NCBI GenBank assembly: GCA_947495135.1 | Contig: CANLXN010000015.1 | Location: forward strand, 1 to 41,151 | Reading direction: 5' to 3' | Source: an uncultured Flavobacteriaceae bacterium | GTDB taxonomy: Bacteria > Bacteroidota > Bacteroidia > Flavobacteriales > Flavobacteriaceae | DNA: 41,151 nt | Shown: in pieces, positions 28,668 to 36,139 of the stretch | Numbering within the stretch: the first letter of the stretch is position 1 | Layout: each line of letters begins with the position of its first letter | The notes under the pieces: model-generated | Told to the model about the DNA's origin: nothing | What the model saw: the letters and a program-made list of their open reading frames with translations, nothing else | The model's database searches: none | Translations under genes and position numbers: made by a program

Positions 28668-30353
28668 ATGAAAAGATATATAGCACTTTTGATTTTACTT
28701 ACAGGCTGTAAATCGGTTGAAAAGCAATCCTACAATAAACGGTTGAATGGTGATCTTTCAGTTGAGACGGTAGTGAACATTCCTTATCAAGAAATGGGAT
28801 GGAGTGATGAAGAAGCTGCGACTTACCTGATCGACAAGTTCACTTACGGTGAAACACCTGAGCTTAAAAAGAATGTACTTCAAATGGGTGTCAACGCTTG
28901 GTTGTCTCAACAGTTAAATCCTACTGAGAATTTAGATTTTAAAGCAAATTTAGAAAATAGATTTCCCGTTACTGGTTTATCTATGCAAGAAATTGCTGAG
29001 ACTTATCCTGGATTGATAGTGACTCTAAAAACCATTGCAGTAAATAGCCGTATCAACGGTTTGGAAGGTTTAGGAGGTCAAATTAATTTTAATGAAATGT
29101 TCGGTACAACATTAAGACACGTACAGAATGTCGATAAAATTTGGTTCTACGAAATGCAAAACGGAGAACTACTGGAGAAGCCAATGAAGCAATTGAAGCT
29201 TGGTAATTTTATGGATTTGATGTATCAAATGTCAGCCCAAAAAATGTATCGGGCAACACATTCTAAAAATCAATTAGAAGAAAAACTAGTAGATTTTTGG
29301 TTCAATCATTTTAATGTATCCATTACCCGTATTAATGACGTAGCCACTAATGTGCTTTCTTATGAGCAAGACGCTATAAGACCATATATTTTGGGTAATT
29401 TCAAAAATATGCTTGAAGCTACAGCGCAACATCCTGCCATGCTCACCTACCTAGATAATACTATATCAAATGCTTCAAAAGAAGCTCCTACACTAAGTAA
29501 AAGTGATTCAGAACATAAAAAAATGAATTCACGTCAAAAACCGGGTATAAATGAAAATTATGCCAGAGAATTGCTTGAGCTACATACCTTGGGTGTAGAT
29601 GGGGGCTATACCCAAAAAGATATTGAAGAAGTTGCACGTATACTTACGGGATGGAAAACAAGTCCATTGCTTTACCCCATTCCTGATAAATTAAAAGCGT
29701 TTGTTAAGAGTAGGGCTACCAATGATGGGATTTCCAAAATAGACAACGGATTTTATTTTGATGCTTCCCGTCACGATTCTGGTAGCAAAGTAGTACTTGG
29801 TAAAACATATCCCGCTAATCAAGGTATAAGTGAAGGTATCGTTCTTTTTGAACAACTCGTAAATCATCCATCAACAGCAAAACATATTTCGAAAAAAATG
29901 GCCACCTATTTTGTAGATGATAAACCAGATTCAAAGCTTATTCAGCACATGGAACAGGCATTTATTAAAAGCAATGGTAACCTGAAGTTGACGCTAAAAT
30001 CTATGCTAGAGTCACCAGAATTTTGGAACGAAAAATACAAAAAAGCCAAAGCAAAATCACCATTTGAATTTGTTGTAAGTACATTGAGGAAATGTGATGC
30101 GCAGATAACGGACTTTACCAAAATATTACAATGGAGCAGTAAAATGGGTCAACCACTGTATGCCTTTCAACCGCCTACGGGCTATCCTACGTATCAAGCT
30201 TTTTGGCTTAATGAGGCAGCCATAGCACAACGGATCAAATTTTCATATCTATTGTCACAAAATAAAATTGATGGAGTTGAACTTCCCAATCAAATTACCA
30301 ACCAACAAATACTCGCTACTCAATTTGTTTCACCAGAATTTCAAAAACGATAA
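28668..30353 (+). CDS. DUF1800 family lipoprotein
   Basis: A 561-residue protein with a short lipoprotein signal (LLTGC, Cys14). The body is mainly helical. Typical DUF1800 blocks are LIDKFTYGETPEL (near 50), VDFWFNHFNV and, from about 295, NENYARELLELHTLGV with GGYTQKDIEEVARILTGW. The C-terminal half contains the HISKKMATYFV and LKSMLESPEFW blocks. DUF1800 is widespread, usually next to a DUF1501 gene as here, and its biochemical role has not been settled to my knowledge. The present gene is followed by DUF1501 after 3 bases. The lipid anchor would place it on the periplasmic or outer face of a membrane. Confidence 0.88.
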   Translation: MKRYIALLILLTGCKSVEKQSYNKRLNGDLSVETVVNIPYQEMGWSDEEAATYLIDKFTYGETPELKKNVLQMGVNAWLSQQLNPTENLDFKANLENRFPVTGLSMQEIAETYPGLIVTLKTIAVNSRINGLEGLGGQINFNEMFGTTLRHVQNVDKIWFYEMQNGELLEKPMKQLKLGNFMDLMYQMSAQKMYRATHSKNQLEEKLVDFWFNHFNVSITRINDVATNVLSYEQDAIRPYILGNFKNMLEATAQHPAMLTYLDNTISNASKEAPTLSKSDSEHKKMNSRQKPGINENYARELLELHTLGVDGGYTQKDIEEVARILTGWKTSPLLYPIPDKLKAFVKSRATNDGISKIDNGFYFDASRHDSGSKVVLGKTYPANQGISEGIVLFEQLVNHPSTAKHISKKMATYFVDDKPDSKLIQHMEQAFIKSNGNLKLTLKSMLESPEFWNEKYKKAKAKSPFEFVVSTLRKCDAQITDFTKILQWSSKMGQPLYAFQPPTGYPTYQAFWLNEAAIAQRIKFSYLLSQNKIDGVELPNQITNQQILATQFVSPEFQKR

Positions 30354-30356
30354 TTA

Positions 30357-31622
30357 ATGTGCCACGACCATCTAAAACATAAACAATGGAGCCGTAGAGC
30401 TTTTTTAAAAGGGAGTAGTATGGCAATTTTTGGACTAACATTGGGTGGGGTTCCATCTTTTGTAGCTCAAGCAGCAACACAAACCTTTGAAAAATCAGTT
30501 TTCAAAAGAAAAAAAGTATTGGTCACAATCTTTCAGCGAGGTGCGATGGACGGACTAGCAGCTGTACAACCCATCGATAATAGTTATCTTAAAAAAGTAC
30601 GCCCAGAACTAGTTCTTAGTACACTTTCTAAAGAAGAAAAATTAATAGACCTTAATGGAGACTTTGGTTTAAGTCCATATCTTTCCTCTTTAAAACCCTA
30701 TTTCGATTCCAAGCAAATGGCCATTATTCATGGTTCTGGTCTACCTATAGAAAACCGCTCACACTTTGATATGCAGGACTTTACAGAAAGCGGTACGCCA
30801 GGCAAGAAAAGTACACAGACCGGTTGGTTAAACAGGGCTATCTCGCAGACTAATAGCAGCGCATCCTTATCCCCTTTCAGGGCGGTAGCCCTAACCCCAA
30901 CCACACCACGCATTTTATACGGTAATGAAGGTTCAATTGCTGTAGAACGCTTAGAGGATTTACGCTTTCGCGAAAGCGTAATCACAGATGAAGAACTGAA
31001 TGGAATAGGAATAGAATACGAAACAGAACGGAATGAAAGATTAAGAAATGCTGGTAAAAATGGGCTCGAAGCTATTAAATTGCTGAAGAGTATTGATTTA
31101 GATGTCAAAAGCAAACAGGCGTATCCTAAAAGTAATCTAGGTGGTAGTTTAAAGCAAATAGCACAGTTGATAAAGACAGACGTAGGTTTGGAAATTGCCT
31201 TTGCTGAAAGTACTGGCTGGGATACCCATAGTAGGCAACCTACAAAAAATGGAGCATTTGCAAGGAACGCAGCGGATTTATCGAAAAGTATCTCAGCGTT
31301 TTGGGAAGATTTGGACACGTATCAAGATGATGTGGTTGTGATGACAATGACAGAGTTTGGACGCACTACTAACCAAAATGGGTCCTTAGGAACGGACCAC
31401 GGAAGAGGCTCGTGTCAATTTATTCTCGGAAATAACCTCGATGGAGGGAAAATCTTTAATAACTTGAAAGTTATAAATGAGGAAACCTGTACAAGAGAAT
31501 TACCAGTTACTACAGATTTTAGAAATGTATGTACGACGGTTTTAAAAAAACATTTAACTGTAGAAAGAGCGACTATTTTTCCAGAATTCCAACCCGAAAG
31601 TATGCCTTTGTTTAAGGCTTAG
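30357..31622 (+). CDS. DUF1501 family protein with Tat signal
   Basis: A 421-residue protein with a twin-arginine signal: S12-RRAFLK, then a hydrophobic stretch ending near VAQAA. It should thus be exported folded. DUF1501 belongs to the alkaline phosphatase/sulfatase-like superfamily. Family motifs visible are TIFQRGAMDGL, GWDTHS (Asp289, His291), MTEFGRTTNQNG and GTDHGRGS (Asp347, His348); the Asp/His residues are candidate metal ligands. Catalysis has not been shown for the family to my knowledge. A 22-bp palindrome lies within the gene and encodes LRFRESVI. The gene is 3 bases after DUF1800 and 6 before the sigma factor. Confidence 0.88.
   Translation: MCHDHLKHKQWSRRAFLKGSSMAIFGLTLGGVPSFVAQAATQTFEKSVFKRKKVLVTIFQRGAMDGLAAVQPIDNSYLKKVRPELVLSTLSKEEKLIDLNGDFGLSPYLSSLKPYFDSKQMAIIHGSGLPIENRSHFDMQDFTESGTPGKKSTQTGWLNRAISQTNSSASLSPFRAVALTPTTPRILYGNEGSIAVERLEDLRFRESVITDEELNGIGIEYETERNERLRNAGKNGLEAIKLLKSIDLDVKSKQAYPKSNLGGSLKQIAQLIKTDVGLEIAFAESTGWDTHSRQPTKNGAFARNAADLSKSISAFWEDLDTYQDDVVVMTMTEFGRTTNQNGSLGTDHGRGSCQFILGNNLDGGKIFNNLKVINEETCTRELPVTTDFRNVCTTVLKKHLTVERATIFPEFQPESMPLFKA
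30960..30981 (+). repeat. perfect 22-bp palindrome inside the DUF1501 gene
   Basis: TTACGCTTTCG at 30960-30970 is followed at once by its exact reverse complement, with no spacer. It is read in frame as part of LRFRESVI. I recall the same core as a frequent palindrome in flavobacterial genomes, including inside genes; no second copy was seen in this window. Confidence 0.8.
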
Positions 31623-31628
31623 GCATCT

Positions 31629-32171
31629 ATGGATGAAAGTATACTGATACAAAAGCTTCAAGATGGAGAAACTAAGAATAGTGCGTTTAGAATCTTGGTA
31701 AGAGAGTATAAAGTGCCCTTATATCGATTTGTACGGAAAATAGTTGTTGATCATCAGGATACCGATGATGTCTTGCAGCTCACATTTATTAAAGTATTTA
31801 AGTACATAAAAGGTTTCAAAGGTAACAGTTCATTAAATACTTGGATGATGACGATTGCACGTAACGAAGCTTACGCTTATTTAAAGGCGAAAGCTAAAAA
31901 ACAGAATATTTCTATAGATGAGTTAAGTTATAGCAGAATGTCATTTTTACAGGTAAATTTAGACCACTATGCTGGTACTGAGATACAGTTAAGGTTGCAC
32001 AGAGCCGTCTCTCAATTGCCAGAAAAACAAAGAGAAGTGTTTAATATGAAGTATTTTGATAAGTTGAAGTATAAAGATATTGCTGAAATTACAGGAACCT
32101 CCGAAGGAGGATTAAAGGCTAATTACTTCTTAGCGGTAAAGAAGTTGAAAATAATATTACAGCAAGCATAA
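31629..32171 (+). CDS. ECF-type RNA polymerase sigma factor
   Basis: A 180-residue sigma-70 family protein with only regions 2 and 4, as in ECF factors. Region 2 spans about 25-90: YRFVRKIVVDHQDTDDVLQ, then TFIKVFKYI and LNTWMMTIARNEAYAYL. Region 4 spans about 120-178: LPEKQREVFNMKYFD and YKDIAEITGTSEGGLKANY, a helix-turn-helix for the -35 region. It follows DUF1501 by 6 bases and is followed by a membrane protein in the anti-sigma position. ECF factors commonly activate their own operon, so the upstream effector genes are plausible targets. No recognition site could be defined. Confidence 0.93.
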   Translation: MDESILIQKLQDGETKNSAFRILVREYKVPLYRFVRKIVVDHQDTDDVLQLTFIKVFKYIKGFKGNSSLNTWMMTIARNEAYAYLKAKAKKQNISIDELSYSRMSFLQVNLDHYAGTEIQLRLHRAVSQLPEKQREVFNMKYFDKLKYKDIAEITGTSEGGLKANYFLAVKKLKIILQQA

Positions 32172-32202
32172 GCCGTTGTGCATCAATGAAACTTTAATAA
32201 TT

Positions 32203-32739
32203 ATGAAACGAGAAAATAAAAAAATAGACTTTGAGAACAATTATATACGGGATGGATTCATTCCAGATCAATTATATTTAGCAGAATTAGAGAGTTCGCT
32301 GTTTGAGAAATTGGACATTGAAGAAACTTTTGAATCAAAAGATGATGGCTTTGACCAAGACAGCTTCTATCTTGAATCTTTAGAACAAAACATTCTCAAA
32401 GCGGTAGCTCATGAACAAGAAGAAACTAAAGTTGATAAAGTCATCACTTTAATGCCATACAGAAAATTGTGGATTGCAGCCGCTAGTGTTGCAGCTATAA
32501 TTACACTAATCATTACTGTTCCAAAAGTTTCACTATCGCCAGACGCAAAATTTGCTGACCTAACCCAAGAAAGCGAAGAATGGTATTTAAACCAAAGGGC
32601 ACTTTTTTTGACTGATGATGATTTGAGTCTCTTACTTAAAGATGAAGTTTTTGATATGGAGATAGAAGACGAGGCCTTACAAAAAGAACTGGAAAACTAC
32701 ATTTTAGAAAACGAACATTTCCTTTATGGAATAAAATAG
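32203..32739 (+). CDS. single-span membrane protein, putative anti-sigma factor
   Basis: A 178-residue protein with a charged N-terminal half of about 89 residues, one membrane segment at about 90-106 (WIAAASVAAIITLIITV) and an acidic outer part of about 70 residues (LFLTDDDLSLLLKDEVFD). The topology and its place directly after an ECF sigma gene suit a membrane anti-sigma factor, with the N-terminal half binding sigma in the cytoplasm. No zinc-binding HxxxCxxC motif is present, so it is not a ZAS-type factor. Sequence family not recognised. The ATG at 32203 was chosen over an upstream GTG because the extra nine residues look random. Confidence 0.7.
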   Translation: MKRENKKIDFENNYIRDGFIPDQLYLAELESSLFEKLDIEETFESKDDGFDQDSFYLESLEQNILKAVAHEQEETKVDKVITLMPYRKLWIAAASVAAIITLIITVPKVSLSPDAKFADLTQESEEWYLNQRALFLTDDDLSLLLKDEVFDMEIEDEALQKELENYILENEHFLYGIK

Positions 32740-32743
32740 AAGA

Positions 32744-33178
32744 ATGAATATGAAACATATTTTAATCATCACACTATACTTGATAGGCTATGTCGCAATT
32801 GCCCAAACGCCAAAAGAGCGTATAAAAACGTTGAAAACAGCCTATATTACGAAAGAAATAGACCTTACTAATAAAGAGGCTAAAAAATTCTGGCCTATTT
32901 ATGAAGTCTATGACCAAGAATTAGAAGAAAATAGAAGAAAGTTGGCGCGTAAAATTTTAGAACAATCTGAAAGTATTGACCAGATGAATGAAAAGGAATC
33001 TGACCAACTAATTGAGGACTATCTAAAAATTGAAAAGGCATTGTATACAGCCCAAGAGAATCTTATCAAAAACCTCAAAGGGGTAATGTCCTCGAAACGT
33101 ATAGCAAAACTATTAATAGCCGAGCGCACATTTAACAAGAGGATGCTTCAACGTTTTCGAGGCCGGATGGGAGGCTGA
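32744..33178 (+). CDS. secreted Spy/CpxP-like sensor protein of the ECF module
   Basis: A 144-residue helical periplasmic protein with a signal peptide (about 1-20, ending VAIAQ). The mature part has IDLTNKEAKKFWPIYEVYDQ and a second block around LIEDYLKIEKALYTAQ, and ends in the basic stretch RMLQRFRGRMGG. Similar flavobacterial proteins next to ECF genes are, from memory, annotated as sensors of ECF-type sigma factors and resemble Spy and CnrX in fold. Here it follows the putative anti-sigma gene by 4 bases and ends the nine-gene unit. Whether it senses metal, misfolded protein or another signal cannot be read from sequence. Confidence 0.75.
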   Translation: MNMKHILIITLYLIGYVAIAQTPKERIKTLKTAYITKEIDLTNKEAKKFWPIYEVYDQELEENRRKLARKILEQSESIDQMNEKESDQLIEDYLKIEKALYTAQENLIKNLKGVMSSKRIAKLLIAERTFNKRMLQRFRGRMGG

Positions 33179-33576
33179 TTTTTAATTCTAACATTTATAA
33201 GAAACCTTACTTAAAGTGATAGCACTATCAGATCTTGTTGTTCACGTTTCGTACTGTTAGGATGATAACGATATTTGCGGAAGACCCCACACAATAATTG
33301 AAGATAAGAAGTTCATAAAATAACGTCTGAATGAGTTCTAAATTTGGCCGATTCATTATTTCCAGAAAATTGTCAGGTCGCGCAGCCCTCTGATATAGAA
33401 TTCCAATATATTCACTCTAGTTTTCAGATGTGCATCGGCTCTATTTTTACAAGGAACTAGCATCCGAATTACGAATTAAGGACGTCTTTAACTAAATATT
33501 GCTTTTTAGCATATATTTTACACATCAATAGATTTGTCAATAGCTCAAACCTTTATTTATTGGATTCTGGTGCATC
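33179..33576 (+). other. gene-free stretch after the nine-gene unit
   Basis: No gene or clear terminator for the rightward unit was found in about 400 bases. A short palindrome, TGATAG-CA-CTATCA, lies at 33217-33230. The right end abuts the terminator of the leftward tRNA. Confidence 0.6.
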
Positions 33577-33610
33577 AAAAAAAGCTCTTTAAACAATTAG
33601 TTTAAAGAGC
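33577..33610 (-). terminator. rho-independent terminator of tRNA-Arg
   Basis: On the minus strand GCTCTTTAAAC and GTTTAAAGAGC form a perfect 11-bp stem with a 5-base loop, followed by seven T residues. It begins 14 bases past the tRNA 3' end. Confidence 0.9.
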
Positions 33611-33624
33611 CTTAAATAAAAATG

Positions 33625-33698
33625 TGACCGCGGAGGGATTCAAACCCCCAACCCTCAGAGCCGAAATCTGATATTCTATTCAGTTGAACTACGCGGCC
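33625..33698 (-). tRNA. tRNA-Arg(UCG) with A19-U56 in place of G19-C56
   Basis: The 74 bases fold into a full cloverleaf. The acceptor is GGCCGCG/CGCGGTC with discriminator A, the D-stem is GTTC/GAAT, the anticodon stem is TCAGA/TCTGA with loop TTTCGGC, the variable loop is GGGTT, and the T-stem is GGGGG/CCCTC. The anticodon TCG makes it an arginine tRNA reading CGA and related codons. CCA is not encoded. The D-loop reads AACTGAATA, with A where G19 is expected, and the T-loop reads TTTGAAT, with T where C56 is expected; the two changes would restore a Watson-Crick pair. Its 3' end faces the nine-gene block, and a terminator follows. Confidence 0.93.
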
Positions 33699-33854
33699 TT
33701 TTATAAATATTCGGTTGGCAGTAGCGGCGAGCAGCTTACGACGCGCGAACTACAAACTAGCTCAATCGAATGTTTTATCTTTATTTCAGTAACTATCAGG
33801 ACTAAATTATCTTTAATACTCAATGGCCAATTAAGAGCTGATATTACTAACTAA

Positions 33855-34304
33855 TTAGGAAAGTCTCTCCTTGACAATAGTTGAGATTGTTTTTCCATCT
33901 GCTTTTCCTGCCAGCTTTGCATTTGCCATTCCCATCACTTTTCCCATATCTTTCATGGAATTAGCACCAGTTTGGTCGATGATTTCTTCAATAACTGTAG
34001 CAACTTCTTCTTTACTTAGCTGCTCTGGAAGAAATTGTTCGATTACATTGGCTTCAGCTATTTCTGGGTCGGCCAAATCGTTTCGTCCTTGTTCCGAAAA
34101 AATAGCAGCACTATCTTTACGTTGCTTCACTAGCTTTTGCAATATTTTGATTTCTTCATCCTCCGTTAGCTCCTGTTTAGCACCACTTTCGGTTTGCGCT
34201 AGGAGTATTGCCGATTTAACCGAACGCAATGCCTGAAGCGCCTGACTGTCTTTTGCTTTCATTGCAACTTTCATTGCATCCATAATTTGCGTCGATAAAC
34301 TCAT
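33855..34304 (-). CDS. GatB/YqeY domain-containing protein
   Basis: A soluble 149-residue helical protein of the YqeY family, related to the tRNA-binding tail domain of GatB, the amidotransferase subunit. Typical parts are an N-terminal helix MDAMKVAMKAKD, LRSVKSAILLAQTE, the block FLPEQLSKEEV, and the C-terminal MGKVMGMANAKLAGKADG. A link to tRNA handling is suggested by the domain, but the free-standing protein has no firmly known function. In many Flavobacteria a YqeY gene lies close to ftsZ; here it is 15 kb away with clpB, the nine-gene block and tRNA-Arg between. Confidence 0.92.
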   Translation of the reverse strand: MSLSTQIMDAMKVAMKAKDSQALQALRSVKSAILLAQTESGAKQELTEDEEIKILQKLVKQRKDSAAIFSEQGRNDLADPEIAEANVIEQFLPEQLSKEEVATVIEEIIDQTGANSMKDMGKVMGMANAKLAGKADGKTISTIVKERLS

Positions 34305-34436
34305 GAAATCATATTTGTAAATGGAGTACGAAGATACATAAATTGATTAGCAGACAAAATTTAATGGACCCAGAAATGGACATTAATTATTGTGTAAATA
34401 TTGGTTATTTCTTGTTTCTGAAATGGAACGTGCTTG

Positions 34437-34925
34437 CTAATCCTTGCTGTATTCAATTCGGTCCCCGCTTTCCAATCCCCATTGATCGCTTAACCCTGCA
34501 TTGACTTCCAGTACATATTGTGCCGGGATTCCAGAGGGTAGGGAGGTTTCGTCTAGGGGTTTAGCGTTTTTCTGAATAGTAACTATTTCCTTTTGCGCAT
34601 TCAGATAAATGATGTCCAAGGAAAATTCGGTGTTTTTCATATAAAACGCCTTGGGGGCTTCACTTTCGAAGATGAATAGCATACCTCTATTAGGTAGCAT
34701 GCTTTTTCTATACATGAGACCAGTTTGGGTTTCGTATTCGGTTTCTGCAAATTCTATATCTAGGGTAGCTACCAACGAGTCTGTTGAGGCCTTTTTAATT
34801 GAAAGTGTTCCTTCTTTTGTAAACTTCACTTCTTTGGTGAGCACAACGGTGTCTTGAGTTGTCTCTTTGCAACTTATGCTACTTAAGGTGAGCATTAGTG
34901 CAATTAATAAAACAGTGTTTTTCAT
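34437..34925 (-). CDS. DUF192 family lipoprotein
   Basis: A 162-residue lipoprotein: the signal ends at ISC with Cys19, so it should sit in the periplasm or at a membrane surface. The DUF192 domain fills about 50-160, with ETEYETQTGLMYRKSM, NRGMLFIFE, FYMKNTEFSLDIIYL and YVLEVNAG as family blocks. The function of DUF192 is not established. It starts one base after the lgt stop on the same strand, a neat pairing of a lipoprotein with the enzyme that lipidates lipoproteins, probably only by operon structure. Confidence 0.9.
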   Translation of the reverse strand: MKNTVLLIALMLTLSSISCKETTQDTVVLTKEVKFTKEGTLSIKKASTDSLVATLDIEFAETEYETQTGLMYRKSMLPNRGMLFIFESEAPKAFYMKNTEFSLDIIYLNAQKEIVTIQKNAKPLDETSLPSGIPAQYVLEVNAGLSDQWGLESGDRIEYSKD

Positions 34926-34926
34926 A

Positions 34927-35859
34927 CTAAGACATTTTCTTTTTTGAAGATTGTACCATAAAATAAATTCCTGCGATCACAAAAGGGATGCTTAGCCATT
35001 GCCCTGTGGATAGAGAATCTCCTAGTTTGTCTTCGAAACCTCCTTGACTTTTCTTGAAAATTTCAGCTACAAAACGGACAGACCACAATAGTACTAGGAA
35101 AAGACCAAATAGAAAGCCACGCTGATTTCTTTTGGTTGTTTTCCAATAGAAGTACATTAAAATAAGGAATACAAAAACATAACCAACAGATTCGTATAGC
35201 TGCGCCGGATGACTAAAAGGTATTTGCGCAAGTATTTCGGCAAATTGGGGGTCAACTTCAATCGCTTGATATGCTTTGTTTACATCTTGAATTCCAGTAA
35301 TCTTTACGGCTTCATAATCTGAAATGTGATTTCGGATAAAGCGCACGCCAAAAAAAGAATCGGCAGCGGTTGCTTTTCCGATGATTTCCGAGTTCATAAA
35401 ATTTCCGAAGCGCACAAAAATAGCGCCTAAAGCAACTGGTAGAACAACTCTGTCCAAAATCCAGAGAATAGGTTTTTTTAAGACTTTCTTGCTGTAAATA
35501 TACATTGCTATGATCACTGCTATTGCCGCACCATGACTTGCGAGGCCTCTAAAACCAGTAAACTCAAATTCGGGAACCGTTCTAATAGGGAGTAATACTG
35601 CTAATGGATCTTGTGTGATCAATTCAGACTGATAAAACAATACGTGTCCCAAGCGAGCTCCTAACAAGATGGCCACCACCATATAGATGAACAAGCTGTC
35701 TAGTTTTTCTAAAGACTCATTCTCTTTCTTGTAGATCTTATTCATGAGATACCAGCCCAAAACGAACGAAATAACGAACATAAGGCTGTAGTATTGAATA
35801 GTGTAAAAACCTAGATCAATTCCACTAAAGGGGTTCCAAGTAAAACTTAAAAAATGCAT
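34927..35859 (-). CDS. lgt: prolipoprotein diacylglyceryl transferase Lgt
   Basis: Integral inner-membrane enzyme of 310 residues that transfers diacylglycerol from phosphatidylglycerol to the lipobox Cys of prolipoproteins. About seven membrane segments are visible. Key blocks are GARLGHVLFYQ, HGAAIAVI, the signature RFGNFMNSE, and HPAQLYESVGY. A hydrophilic stretch between the signature and HPAQLYE (about residues 180-212) is somewhat long. Its clients in this window would include the DUF192, DUF1800 and Spy-like lipoproteins. It is followed by DUF192 after one base and preceded by yidD after a 240-base gap that holds a decayed repeat. Confidence 0.95.
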   Translation of the reverse strand: MHFLSFTWNPFSGIDLGFYTIQYYSLMFVISFVLGWYLMNKIYKKENESLEKLDSLFIYMVVAILLGARLGHVLFYQSELITQDPLAVLLPIRTVPEFEFTGFRGLASHGAAIAVIIAMYIYSKKVLKKPILWILDRVVLPVALGAIFVRFGNFMNSEIIGKATAADSFFGVRFIRNHISDYEAVKITGIQDVNKAYQAIEVDPQFAEILAQIPFSHPAQLYESVGYVFVFLILMYFYWKTTKRNQRGFLFGLFLVLLWSVRFVAEIFKKSQGGFEDKLGDSLSTGQWLSIPFVIAGIYFMVQSSKKKMS

Positions 35860-36010
35860 ATTCTCTTTGTTAGTTTGAAAGGAGCACCTTCATCAAGAGT
35901 CTGGTGCGTCTGTATTCATTGAGTTGCGCTCTCATTTAGAAGGTAAATATAGAAAAGGTATAGAACTTAAATGTTAATTATTTCCTTTCTTTTTTTCTGA
36001 ATGTGCGACT

Positions 36011-36139
36011 GGATCATGACCAGAGTCTCACCCAAGACGATGGAGTAATCTGGAAATGTACGTGTGATTTTTTTTGAAAACAGGCGAACCCATTGATGGT
36101 TAGTTGTTATCTTTTTTGGGAACCGGATCATGACCAGAG
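36011..36139 (-). repeat. decayed direct duplication of the yidD 3' end
   Basis: GGATCATGACCAGAG occurs at 36125-36139, within yidD, and identically at 36011-36025, outside it, 114 bases apart. On the minus strand the outer copy still reads HRLG-stop-DSGHDPV, against [11 protein letters not shown] in the gene, so similarity goes beyond the exact 15 bases. The second copy is untranslated. Confidence 0.7.

Noticed and set aside
30728-31318. 196-codon frame antisense to the DUF1501 gene
   Set aside because: Low-complexity Ser/Leu-rich translation with no start signal or family; a mirror of the codon usage of the sense gene.
32176-32202. GTG start for the putative anti-sigma gene
   Set aside because: The nine extra residues look random; ATG at 32203 gives a charged cytoplasmic start.
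33217-33230. TGATAG-CA-CTATCA palindrome after the nine-gene unit
   Set aside because: Short, isolated and without T-run or promoter; could be chance, so not called as a site.
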